Positions 1 through 7,550 are shown, numbered from the stretch's first letter. The stretch: 8,760 nt of DNA from Desulfobacterales bacterium (GCA_018224315.1 JAGTVF010000196.1:1-8760), one strand, 5' to 3'. Made by a program: numbers and translations. Notes: generated by a model from the sequence alone, not told the origin.

Positions 1-1
1 G

Positions 2-133
2 GGGATAAATAAATCCGGTTTCAAAAAAGAATGCCCACAATTGGTCCATATCCACCTGATGGCAGATATAGAGATGATTGTTCTGGCTCTGGTGCAGCAA
101 AGACAGCAGGCGCATGTGATCATTGGGCGCCAT
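2..133 (-). pseudogene. Partial minus-strand reading frame running off the left edge, probably the remnant or truncated 5' part of a gene
   Basis: On the minus strand a frame is open from an ATG at 133 to the window edge (44 codons, beginning MAPNDHMRLL and ending FFETGFIYP). Its residue composition looks protein-like. The codons just upstream also read plausibly (CGIAFLD), but a TAA at 157-155 interrupts them. Before that are 20 more protein-like codons (beginning HFRHIHDN), bounded upstream by a TAG at 220-218, with another TAG further up in the same frame. The ATG at 133 has no Shine-Dalgarno sequence. This pattern suits a gene whose 5' part has decayed by stop codons, or chance coding-like sequence. 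I do not recognise the family; the visible part is too short. A genuine short gene starting at 133 remains possible. Confidence 0.35.
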
Positions 134-291
134 GTCCAGAAAGGCAATACCGCATTAGCAGGGCCGGGGCAGGGCTTCAAACGCAATTCTGCGGTTGTCA
201 TGGATGTGCCGGAAATGCTAAGGACGTTGGTATGGACGATGCTGGCACTATCGGCCGTGGCGGGTTTGGACCGCATCTTTTTTCATCCGGC

Positions 292-296
292 AAAGG
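292..296 (+). promoter_or_regulatory. Shine-Dalgarno site that fixes the start of the DHH-CBS gene
   Basis: AAAGG lies 7 bases before the ATG at 304. The same frame is open far upstream (to about position 31), but the translated upstream part is Gly/Cys-rich and unlike any DHH protein. The conserved first motif of the DHH fold begins immediately after this ATG, so 304 is preferred. Confidence 0.6.
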
Positions 297-303
297 CAAT
301 GCA

Positions 304-1605
304 ATGCATATCGTAACCACCCATCAAAGTATGGATTTTGACGCGCTTGCATCGGTTGTGGCCGCAACCCTGATCTGGCCCGATGTCGTTGCGGTGATTC
401 CCAAAGCAGTGAACCCCAATGTCAAGGCATTTCTGTCCATTCACAAGGACATGTTTGAAATGTATCGGGTCAATGATATTGACCTGTCGGAAGTTTCACG
501 TTTGATTGTGGTGGATACCAATAAATGGTCCAGGCTCGACCGGATGGAAACCCTTAAAAACAAGCCAGGGCTTGAAGTATGGATGTGGGACCATCACAGT
601 CCGGAAGACTGCGACCTGGAACCGGACTGGCAAATCCAGGATACTGCAGGGGCCAACATCACTTTGATGCTGCGCGCCATCCGGGAGCAGGGCATTGATA
701 TTTCCCCCATCCAGGCGACCCTTTTTTTAAGCGGTCTTTATGAGGATACCGGAAACCTGATTTTTTCCTCGGCTACGGCAGAGGACGCCTACACCGCGGG
801 ATATCTGCTGGAGCAAAACGCTGATCTCACCATTCTGCGAACTTTTCTGCAGCCGGCATACGGCGAAAAGCAAAAAGACATTCTTTTTGAAATGCTCAAA
901 AATGCCAGGCGCCGGACAATCAACAATTACAGCGTGAGTATCAATACCGCCAAAATTTCCGGTCATGTGAACAATCTTTCCCTGGTCGTGCACATGTACC
1001 GCGAAATCGTCAATGTGGATGCGGCATTCGGCATATTTGCCCAGCCGGAAAACGAAAAATGCATTGTCATCGGCCGATCCGTGGCGGCGGAAATCAATAT
1101 CGGCTCCATCATGCGCTCCATGGGCGGCGGCGGTCATCCCGGGGCGGGATCGGCAATGCTCAAATCGGTCAATCCGGTTTCCCTTAAGGAATGGCTCGTG
1201 GAACTGCTCAAGGGCAACCAGGAAAGTTCCATCCAGATATACGATATCATGTCGTATCCGGTCTTCCAGGTCCCCCCGGATCTGCCAATGAAGGAAGTGG
1301 CCGGGATTCTTGAGGAAAAGGGATGCACTGGACTGCCGGTAAGTGAGGAGGGAAAGCTTGTGGGAATTATCTCCAAACGGGATTTTAAAAAATTGAAAAA
1401 GCCTTCCCAGTACGCAGCACCGGTGAAGGCTTTTATGAGCACAAAAAACATCACCATCTCCCCGGACCAGAGCCCCATGCATGCAGCCCGCCTTATGGTC
1501 AAACATGACATCGGAAGGCTGCCGGTTATTCAGGACGGACAGATCATCGGCATTATCTCCCGTTCTGATGCCATGCGTTATTTCTATGATGTGCTGCCGG
1601 AGTAA
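304..1605 (+). CDS. DHH/DHHA1-family phosphoesterase with two C-terminal CBS domains
   Basis: This is a predicted 433-residue cytoplasmic protein of the DHH superfamily (NrnA/RecJ-like metal-dependent phosphoesterases). Visible motifs are a first metal motif H7-x3-D11-x-D13 (HQSMDFDA), VVDT at about 69-72, the signature DHH at 96-98, EDTG at 147-150, and the DHHA1 glycine motif GGGGHPGAG at 274-282. Two CBS domains follow at about 314-363 and 376-430; such pairs usually bind adenine nucleotides and regulate the attached enzyme. In Geobacter and relatives a DHH-CBS-CBS block is fused to a tRNA nucleotidyltransferase/poly(A) polymerase domain. Here the protein stops right after the second CBS domain. 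DHHA1 rather than DHHA2 argues against a family II pyrophosphatase and for cleavage of short oligonucleotides or pAp-like substrates, but the substrate is inferred. The gene is convergent with elbB, 27 bases apart. Confidence 0.88.
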   Translation: MHIVTTHQSMDFDALASVVAATLIWPDVVAVIPKAVNPNVKAFLSIHKDMFEMYRVNDIDLSEVSRLIVVDTNKWSRLDRMETLKNKPGLEVWMWDHHSPEDCDLEPDWQIQDTAGANITLMLRAIREQGIDISPIQATLFLSGLYEDTGNLIFSSATAEDAYTAGYLLEQNADLTILRTFLQPAYGEKQKDILFEMLKNARRRTINNYSVSINTAKISGHVNNLSLVVHMYREIVNVDAAFGIFAQPENEKCIVIGRSVAAEINIGSIMRSMGGGGHPGAGSAMLKSVNPVSLKEWLVELLKGNQESSIQIYDIMSYPVFQVPPDLPMKEVAGILEEKGCTGLPVSEEGKLVGIISKRDFKKLKKPSQYAAPVKAFMSTKNITISPDQSPMHAARLMVKHDIGRLPVIQDGQIIGIISRSDAMRYFYDVLPE

Positions 1606-1632
1606 TGCGGAAAATGGTTTTTATGACTGCAT

Positions 1633-2286
1633 CTAAATCATTTCCAGGACTTTATTGATTAGTTTTTCAACACCTTCAGCCACTTTTGAAATGCTGGGTC
1701 CAATCATGTAGGCAGGCGTGGTGACCAGTTTGTTTTCGGAATCCACCAGGATTTCTGTCACACCGCAGACAGTGTGCCGCCCGCCCATGGATTCAATGGC
1801 CTCTGCCGTGCCCAGATCATTGCCAATGGTCACCTGGGGATTTCGGTCTTCTAAAACCTTGGCCAGAACCGCCGGTGAAATGCAAATGGCACCGATGGGC
1901 TTTCCGGCATCGGCCATTTCAGCAATAATCCGGCGCACCTCGGGATGCACTTCCGCCTCATTTCCCTTAATGGCAAAATCGCTTAAGTTTTTGGCGGCGC
2001 CAAACCCGCCGGGCATGATCAGGGCGTCTAAGTCTGCGGTCCGCACCCGCTTGACATCCATGATTTCACCCCGGGCAATGCGCGCTGATTCAACCAGCAC
2101 ATTTCGTTTTTCCTCCGAGGTCTGGCCCGTGAGATGGTTTACCACGTGGTGCTGGTCCATATCCGGTGCCATGCATATTGCAGCAGCACCGTTGCGGTCC
2201 AGGGTCAGAAGGGTGATCACTGATTCATGGATTTCGGTTCCGTCATAAACACCGCATCCTGACAATAGCACACCGACATTTTTCAT
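1633..2286 (-). CDS. elbB: ElbB, DJ-1/PfpI-superfamily glyoxalase-like protein
   Basis: This 217-residue protein matches the ElbB family along its whole length and is close to Escherichia coli ElbB in size. Recognised family segments are the N-terminal GVLLSGCGVYDGTEIHE (residues 5-21), NHLTG (50-54), RNVLVESARIARGEI (61-75), DALIMPGGFGAAKNLS (87-102), the nucleophile-elbow region GAICISPA with Cys135 (132-139), TIGNDLGTAE (153-162) and VTTPAYM (188-194). The fold is a single-domain cytoplasmic class I glutamine amidotransferase-like fold with a reactive cysteine. E. coli ElbB has been linked to isoprenoid synthesis and has weak glyoxalase activity; the physiological role remains uncertain. 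AAGGAG at 2293-2298 lies 6 bases before the start. The gene may be co-transcribed with the small gene at 2459-2752, although the 172-base gap also contains promoter-like sequence. Confidence 0.95.
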   Translation of the reverse strand: MKNVGVLLSGCGVYDGTEIHESVITLLTLDRNGAAAICMAPDMDQHHVVNHLTGQTSEEKRNVLVESARIARGEIMDVKRVRTADLDALIMPGGFGAAKNLSDFAIKGNEAEVHPEVRRIIAEMADAGKPIGAICISPAVLAKVLEDRNPQVTIGNDLGTAEAIESMGGRHTVCGVTEILVDSENKLVTTPAYMIGPSISKVAEGVEKLINKVLEMI

Positions 2287-2312
2287 GTCCGACTCCTTGT
2301 GGATTGTATGCG

Positions 2313-2326
2313 ATAACGCGTGTTAT
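2313..2326. repeat. Short dyad-symmetric element upstream of elbB
   Basis: ATAACGCGTGTTAT consists of arms ATAAC and GTTAT around a 4-base centre, about 27 bases upstream of the elbB start. It overlaps a TATAAC hexamer on the minus strand (2327-2322) that could act as a weak -10 element. It could be an operator for elbB, but a single 5-base-arm dyad can occur by chance. Confidence 0.2.
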
Positions 2327-2389
2327 ACCGGTTCCCACGCTGGAACAATGCCATTGGATCGGCAGAACGGTTTTTGCCGAGGTCCTGTT

Positions 2390-2418
2390 TATCTACCAGT
2401 GAATCCTGTTTGGGTCAA
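2390..2418 (-). promoter_or_regulatory. Candidate sigma70-type promoter for elbB
   Basis: On the minus strand TTGACC (2418-2413) and TAGATA (2395-2390) are separated by 17 bases. The -35 box is good and the -10 box poor. It would start transcription about 100 bases upstream of elbB, inside the spacer after the small upstream gene. Motif matching by eye only. Confidence 0.28.
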
Positions 2419-2458
2419 GATATCATGGTTTTTTGTCAAACACCAAACTCATGACGAC

Positions 2459-2752
2459 CTATGGCTGGATTTGTTTGAGAATCCGGCCGTCACCGTCAAG
2501 CATGAAAATCATAAAACCATGTTTGCGCGCGTCTTCGGCCAGTTCTTCGGCCAGCACCGCCTGGACTTCGTATTTTTTGCCGGGTGTCCGGGGCAGGTTG
2601 ATTAAACAGGACATGGCGGCTTCTTTCTCATGAAACGCCGGAATATAGGATATTTCTGCGGTTTCATCATAAAACCCCATGAATTTTTCATCCTTGTCCG
2701 GATTCTCCACAGCCACGTACACCCAGGATTCCTTCGGGTCTGTTTCGCTCAT
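2459..2752 (-). CDS. Small acidic protein of unknown function (97 aa)
   Basis: I do not recognise this 97-residue protein with certainty. The start at 2752 is supported by GAAGGA at 2760-2765, 7 bases upstream, and by a good promoter further up. The sequence is compact, soluble and rich in Glu/Asp, with no signal peptide or membrane segment. It begins with a beta-strand-like segment (WVYVAVENPDKDEKFMGFYD, residues 10-29), has a central segment with a single Cys (MSCLINLP), a likely helix (VQAVLAEELAEDARKHG), and ends in a strand and turn (FMIFMLDGDGRIL). The pattern faintly recalls small alpha/beta proteins such as SseB-like or DUF3110 domains, but I would not assign either. It sits 172 bases upstream of elbB on the same strand and may form an operon with it. 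Confidence 0.72.
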   Translation of the reverse strand: MSETDPKESWVYVAVENPDKDEKFMGFYDETAEISYIPAFHEKEAAMSCLINLPRTPGKKYEVQAVLAEELAEDARKHGFMIFMLDGDGRILKQIQP

Positions 2753-2830
2753 TGATTTATCCTTCTGCTGCTTTTTCTGTGTCCATCATTGCCGGTTGAA
2801 GCGGATCTGCCAGGGCGCAGACTGCCTACA

Positions 2831-2858
2831 ATTTTATATACCCGTTGGTAAAAGTCAA
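2831..2858 (-). promoter_or_regulatory. Sigma70-type promoter for the small gene and possibly elbB
   Basis: On the minus strand TTGACT (2858-2853) and TAAAAT (2836-2831) are separated by 16 bases; each differs from consensus at one position. A start near 2824 would leave a leader of about 70 bases before the ATG at 2752. This is the best promoter match I found in the window. Confidence 0.5.
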
Positions 2859-2921
2859 TCTTCTTTCATTTTAGAAGGGTTTATGGCGTTATCCGGCCAG
2901 GACAGAAGTTCCCCTTCGAAC

Positions 2922-2950
2922 TTGAACAACCCCGGATTTGTGTCTAAAAA
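2922..2950 (+). promoter_or_regulatory. Candidate upstream promoter for the giant activase gene
   Basis: TTGAAC (2922-2927) and TAAAAA (2945-2950) are separated by 17 bases, each matching four of six consensus positions. It would give a leader of about 200 bases. It is an alternative or additional promoter to the one at 3020-3048. Confidence 0.25.
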
Positions 2951-3019
2951 GAAATTCGAGGTTTTTTCGGCATCGAGACGGTCATGTATTCCGTGAGCCG
3001 GCAAAGCACAAGCCCGCAC

Positions 3020-3048
3020 TTGCATTACGGCCTTATGAGCGCTATATT
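3020..3048 (+). promoter_or_regulatory. Candidate proximal promoter for the giant activase gene
   Basis: TTGCAT (3020-3025) and TATATT (3043-3048) are separated by 17 bases. The -10 box is strong and the -35 box weak. A start near 3055 would leave a leader of about 100 bases to the ATG at 3156. Confidence 0.33.
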
Positions 3049-3155
3049 ATCGTGGTGGGCGCAGCGGAAAAAGCCCAAAGTGCTTTGTTTGAAAGCAACC
3101 CAATGATGTATAAACGCATCTGCAAGTCCGTTCCCACGGATCAGGGGATAAATCA

Positions 3156-6100
3156 ATGAAAGATCCGAAAGCATACGTTGAATCCACTGTTACAATAGAA
3201 ACCCGGACCCGTGAAGCCCTGGGGATATGTCTTGGCGCCTCAACGGTTTCCGTGGCCCATGTCAGGCAGCGGAATCCTGAAGATCCGGCTGGAGCACCCG
3301 AGGTGCTTTCAGCACAAACCCACCCCCATGGCGGTGATCCGAGAAAAACCCTGCAGGCTGTTGTCCGGGACAGTCAACTGGATCATATTGACCGGATTGT
3401 GGCAACAGGCAGGCGCTTTCGGGAGTTTGTCAACCTGACCACCATTTCCGAGCCTGAGGCCGTGGAATACGCTTACCGGCATGTGCGGCCAAAGGGCGTT
3501 CTTTGTCCGGCCATTGTCTCGGCCGGCGGCGAGACTTTCATGGTTTACGTTCTGGATGACAAGGGCCGGATCAGCAACGTGATTACCGGCAATAAATGCG
3601 CTTCGGGTACCGGCGAGTTTTTCATGCAGCAACTGCAGCGCATGGGGGTCTCCCTTGATGAAGCCGCCAGATGGTCGGTCACGGAAACGCCCTATCAGGT
3701 ATCGGGCAGATGTTCGGTTTTCTGCAAATCCGACTGCACCCATGCCATTAACAAGGGAATCCCCAAATCCCGGGTCACCGCGGGCCTGTGCCGGATGATG
3801 GCCAACAAGATCCTGGAACTGCTCAAGCATGTGGACAAAAAAAACATCATGATCACCGGCGGATCGGCCAGAAACCAGATGATGATCGGGTATCTGAGCC
3901 AGGCTGTCTCCGGGCTGATCGTGCCGGATCAGGCCCCGTATTTCGAGGCCCTTGGCGCAGCCCTGTGGGCACTGGAAAACCCCGCGGCCCCAAAACCGGC
4001 TGAGGATCATCTGTTTGTTCAGGGAGCGCGGTCCTTTGATACCCTTCCAAGGCTCACGGATTTTGCCGGCCAGGTGACATTCAAGACCATGGCGCAGGAA
4101 ATCGTACAGGCCGGGGATGAGTGCATCCTGGGCTTAGATGTGGGCTCTACGACCACCAAGGCCGTGCTTGTGCGAAGAAGCGACAAGGCCATGCCGGCCT
4201 CTGTTTATCTTTATACCAACGGTGATCCCGTGGGCGCCTCCCGGGCCTGTTACCGGCAATTGCTGGACCAGGTCAGTGAATACGTGGATCCGTCAACCAT
4301 TTCCATCACCGGCCTCGGGGTCTGCGGTTCCGGGCGCCAGATTGCCGGTCTGCACGCTTTGACCGACGGGGTGATCAATGAGATCGTGGCCCATGCCGCA
4401 GCAGCCGTGCATTTTGATCCGGAGGTGGACACCCTTTTTGAAATCGGCGGCCAGGATGCCAAGTATACCTACATCACAAGCGGTGTGCCCTCGGACTATG
4501 CCATGAACGAGGCCTGCTCTGCAGGCACCGGCTCTTTTCTGGCCGAATCGGCCCGGGAAACCCTTGGCGTGGCGGTGGAGCAGATCGCCGAAGTGGCCCT
4601 GACCGCAACAAATCCGCCGAATTTCAATGATCAGTGCGCCGCCTTTATCTCATCGGATATCAAGACCGCGGTGCACGAAGGCGTTGCCCACGAAGATATC
4701 GTGGCCGGGCTGGTCTATTCCATCTGCATGAACTACACCAACCGGGTCAAGGGCAACCGGCCGGTGGGGCGCAAGGTGTTTATGCAGGGCGGGGTCTGCT
4801 ACAACCGGGCCGTGCCCCTGGCCATGGCAGCCCTGTCGTCCAAGCCCATCATCGTGCCCCCGGAGCCGGGACTGATGGGGGCCTTCGGCGTTGCATTGGA
4901 GATTGAAAAACGCATTGACATGGGCCTGATGCAGTCCGAGACCTTTGATCTGCAAACCCTGGCCGACCGGGAGGTGGTGTACCGCAAATCCTTTACCTGC
5001 AAGGGCGGAAAGGAAAAATGCGACAGAAGATGCGAGATCTCGGTCATTGAACTGGAAGGCCGGCGCTATCCATTCGGCGGGGCCTGCAACCGCTACTACA
5101 ACCTGCGCTACAATCTCGAATACGACATCGCGTCCCTGGATCTGGTCAAAAAAAGAGAGCGCCTGGTATTTGAAAAGTATGCCGCCGCTGCTGACGCAGT
5201 TGTCGGTCAGCGCGGCCGTGTGGGCATCAACAAAAGCTTTCTGACCAATACATTTTACCCCCTGTATTCCACCTTTTTTGCATCCATTGGGTTTGCGCCG
5301 GTTCTGGCCCCCGAGGCACCGGCAGATGGGTGCGATCTTCGCAATGCCGCATTCTGTTATCCGGCTGAACTGGCCCACGGATTTTTCCACCGGCTGATTA
5401 GCGATGAAAACCCACCGGATTATCTGTTTCTGCCCCATGTCAAATCCATTTACGTGCCAAACGGAGATCCCAATTCCCAGCTCTGCCCGTTTGTGCAAAG
5501 CGAACCCTACTATTTGAAAACCACATTCCGAAAGCCGCTCACAGAACTGGAGAAGCGCGGTACCCGGGTTTTAACCCCTTTTATTGAGATGGGAAAGGGC
5601 ATGGATGCCGCTGAAACACCGCTGGTGGAAACAGCCGTGAGCATGGGCGTGGATCGGGCCACTGCCCGGGCGGCGTTTGAAAAAGCCGTCAAACAGCAGC
5701 AGGCCTGCTTTGATGAGATGCAGCAAATGGGGGCACAAGCCCTTGAGCAGATTGAAAAGGATTCGGGAAAAATCGGCGTTGTCATTTTTGCCCGGCCCTA
5801 TAACGGGTTTGTGGAAGAGGCCCACATGGGTATTCCCCACAAGCTCGCCTCCCGGGGGGTAGTGGTGATTCCCATGGATTTTCTGCCGGTTGAAGCCCAA
5901 CAGGCCAAGCATCACATGTACTGGGGCATGGGCCAGCTGATTTTAAAGGCGGCCCGGTTTGTAAAAAAACATCCCCAGTTGTTCGGCACTTACATCACCA
6001 ATTTTTCCTGCGGTCCGGATTCCTTTGTGGTGGGCTATTTCCGGGATATCATGGGCCGGAAACCTTCGTTGACCCTGGAACTGGACAGTCACACCGCAGA

Positions 6101-7550
6101 TGCGGGCATTGAAACACGCATCGAGGCGTTTCTCGATATCGTGGCCGAATACCGGCAGCTGCTCTTGTCCCGGGCCCCGGAACAGGAGCAGGCCCCCTTT
6201 TTGCCCGCACAAACTTTTGTTGAAAACGGCACACCCATGGTCCGGGACTCATCGGGCCGGGTATTGCCGCTGACCGATTCCCGCGTGACCTTTCTGGTGC
6301 CGTCCATGGGGCGGCTGGGCACGGAGCTGGTTTCCGGGGTGTTTGAGGCTTCCGGGTTTCACGTGGCCCCGCATCCGCCGGCAGACGAAAATGTGCTCAA
6401 GCTGGGCCGGGCCCATACCACCTGCAAGGAATGCCTGCCTTTGATTCTGACCACCGGGACCCTGCTCAACTACGCCTATAATATCAAGGCCGAAGATGAA
6501 ATCCTGGTCTATTTCATGGCTTCGGCTTCCGGGCCGTGCCGGTTCGGCCAGTATTCGGTGTTTATGGAAGATCTTGTCCGGCGCCTGGAAATCCCGGACG
6601 TGGCGATTTTCTCCCTGACCTCGGACAATTCCTATTTTGGCCTGGAGCAGCACTTAAATTATTACAAGGCCTGGTGGGCCCTGGTGATCTCGGATCTGAT
6701 GGAGGATATTCGCTCCATGCTTTTGGCCAATGCCAAAGACGTGGACCATGCCCTTGAGATATTTGAAAATCAATGGCAGGCCATTGTAAAACAGATGAAG
6801 CATGGCAATTTCAAACAAATCATGACGGAACTGGAAAAAAGCGTGGATGCGCTCTCCGGCCTGCCCATGCAAAAAAATCCCGCTGATGTGCCGGTGATTT
6901 TGGTCACAGGCGAGATTTTTGTCCGGCGCGACGGGCTGTCGCGCCAGTACATTACCGAGCGCCTGGCCCAGAAGGGTTTTGCCGTTGTCTGCTCGCCGGT
7001 TTCGGAATGGATCCGGTATTCCGATTATTGCGTGCAGGCCGACCCGGACAACTGGCAGCAGCTTTCACTGGGGCAGAAACTGCGGTTTAAAATCCGCCAG
7101 GTATTTATGAACCGCTATGAAAAACGAATTTTCGGTATCTTGTCCCAAACCGGCCTGGTGCACAACCCCTGGACTGACGTTCGCACGGTCATTGAAAACG
7201 CAAGCCCCTATGTTTCGCCCAATCTTGGCGGAGAAGCCATCTTAACCGTCGGAAGCGCCCTGACCGAGGTGGCCTCAGAGGCATGCGGCGTTATTGCCAT
7301 CGGCCCGTTTGGCTGCATGCCCAACCGGATTTCCGAGTCGATTTTAAGCGAGGTCATGACCCCGTCAGACAAGCTGGCCATCCCGCACCGGGAAAAATAC
7401 CTGGAAACCGTGCTCGACGGCATGGATTCGCTTCCGTTTCTGGCTGTTGAAAGCGACGGTTCCCCGTTTCCCCAGCTCATCGAGGCCAAGCTGGAGGCCT
7501 TCTGCCTCCGGGCCCGGCGCCTGCATGAACGGATGCGGGCCCTGAACTGA
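3156..7550 (+). CDS. Giant fused 2-hydroxyacyl-CoA dehydratase activase-like protein (two BadF/BcrA ATPase domains, DUF2229 and HgdB-like modules)
   Basis: This 1464-residue protein belongs to the BadF/BadG/BcrA/BcrD and HgdC family of ATP-dependent Fe-S electron injectors, in its large fused form. Domain I (about 20-275) has NKCASGTG with Cys148, GRCSVF with Cys186, and the late motif ITGGSARN (233-240). Its phosphate-1 loop is abnormal (ICLGAST, 24-30) and its second phosphate motif reads AGGET (123-127). Domain II (about 323-585) is canonical: GLDVGSTTTK (326-335), EIGGQDAKY (429-437), EACSAGTG with Cys454, DQCAAF with Cys494, and MQGGVCYN (543-550). A Cys-rich linker follows (C615, C622, C626, C644). 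A DUF2229-like part (about 688-800) and HgdB/COG3580-3581-like parts (about 870-1000 and 1043-1420) carry TTCKECLPL (1088-1096) and GPCRFGQY (1126-1133). It is cytoplasmic, with no signal peptide. AGGGG at 3143-3147, 8 bases before the ATG, supports the start. The likely role is ATP-driven low-potential electron transfer; the substrate is unknown. Confidence 0.93.
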   Translation: MKDPKAYVESTVTIETRTREALGICLGASTVSVAHVRQRNPEDPAGAPEVLSAQTHPHGGDPRKTLQAVVRDSQLDHIDRIVATGRRFREFVNLTTISEPEAVEYAYRHVRPKGVLCPAIVSAGGETFMVYVLDDKGRISNVITGNKCASGTGEFFMQQLQRMGVSLDEAARWSVTETPYQVSGRCSVFCKSDCTHAINKGIPKSRVTAGLCRMMANKILELLKHVDKKNIMITGGSARNQMMIGYLSQAVSGLIVPDQAPYFEALGAALWALENPAAPKPAEDHLFVQGARSFDTLPRLTDFAGQVTFKTMAQEIVQAGDECILGLDVGSTTTKAVLVRRSDKAMPASVYLYTNGDPVGASRACYRQLLDQVSEYVDPSTISITGLGVCGSGRQIAGLHALTDGVINEIVAHAAAAVHFDPEVDTLFEIGGQDAKYTYITSGVPSDYAMNEACSAGTGSFLAESARETLGVAVEQIAEVALTATNPPNFNDQCAAFISSDIKTAVHEGVAHEDIVAGLVYSICMNYTNRVKGNRPVGRKVFMQGGVCYNRAVPLAMAALSSKPIIVPPEPGLMGAFGVALEIEKRIDMGLMQSETFDLQTLADREVVYRKSFTCKGGKEKCDRRCEISVIELEGRRYPFGGACNRYYNLRYNLEYDIASLDLVKKRERLVFEKYAAAADAVVGQRGRVGINKSFLTNTFYPLYSTFFASIGFAPVLAPEAPADGCDLRNAAFCYPAELAHGFFHRLISDENPPDYLFLPHVKSIYVPNGDPNSQLCPFVQSEPYYLKTTFRKPLTELEKRGTRVLTPFIEMGKGMDAAETPLVETAVSMGVDRATARAAFEKAVKQQQACFDEMQQMGAQALEQIEKDSGKIGVVIFARPYNGFVEEAHMGIPHKLASRGVVVIPMDFLPVEAQQAKHHMYWGMGQLILKAARFVKKHPQLFGTYITNFSCGPDSFVVGYFRDIMGRKPSLTLELDSHTADAGIETRIEAFLDIVAEYRQLLLSRAPEQEQAPFLPAQTFVENGTPMVRDSSGRVLPLTDSRVTFLVPSMGRLGTELVSGVFEASGFHVAPHPPADENVLKLGRAHTTCKECLPLILTTGTLLNYAYNIKAEDEILVYFMASASGPCRFGQYSVFMEDLVRRLEIPDVAIFSLTSDNSYFGLEQHLNYYKAWWALVISDLMEDIRSMLLANAKDVDHALEIFENQWQAIVKQMKHGNFKQIMTELEKSVDALSGLPMQKNPADVPVILVTGEIFVRRDGLSRQYITERLAQKGFAVVCSPVSEWIRYSDYCVQADPDNWQQLSLGQKLRFKIRQVFMNRYEKRIFGILSQTGLVHNPWTDVRTVIENASPYVSPNLGGEAILTVGSALTEVASEACGVIAIGPFGCMPNRISESILSEVMTPSDKLAIPHREKYLETVLDGMDSLPFLAVESDGSPFPQLIEAKLEAFCLRARRLHERMRALN

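Larger units (their letters stand above)
2753..3155. other. Divergent intergenic region between the small gene and the giant activase
   Basis: This 403-base spacer has lower GC than its flanks in places and carries no RNA gene that I can recognise. It holds a good minus-strand promoter (2831-2858), two plus-strand promoter candidates (2922-2950 and 3020-3048), and a 5-base-arm inverted repeat CTTCT/AGAAG (2860-2877) just upstream of the minus-strand -35 box. A plus-strand frame stays open from about 2938 and ends in a TGA at 3157-3159 that overlaps the ATG of the activase, but it has no convincing ribosome binding site. Confidence 0.5.

Noticed and set aside
31..303. N-terminal extension of the DHH protein, as the same frame is open upstream to about 31
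   Set aside because: The translated extension is Gly/Cys-rich and unlike DHH proteins; the conserved first metal motif follows directly after the ATG at 304, which has a well-spaced ribosome site.
727..1506. Long open frames antisense to the DHH-CBS gene
   Set aside because: They mirror a strongly supported gene, have His/Arg-rich composition typical of antisense translation, and show no recognisable motif.
1606..1632. Terminator between the convergent DHH and elbB genes
   Set aside because: The 27-base gap has a T-rich stretch but no stable stem before it on either strand.
4650..5498. 282-codon open frame antisense to the giant activase
   Set aside because: It lies inside a gene with clear family motifs on the other strand; long antisense frames are expected in GC-rich coding DNA.
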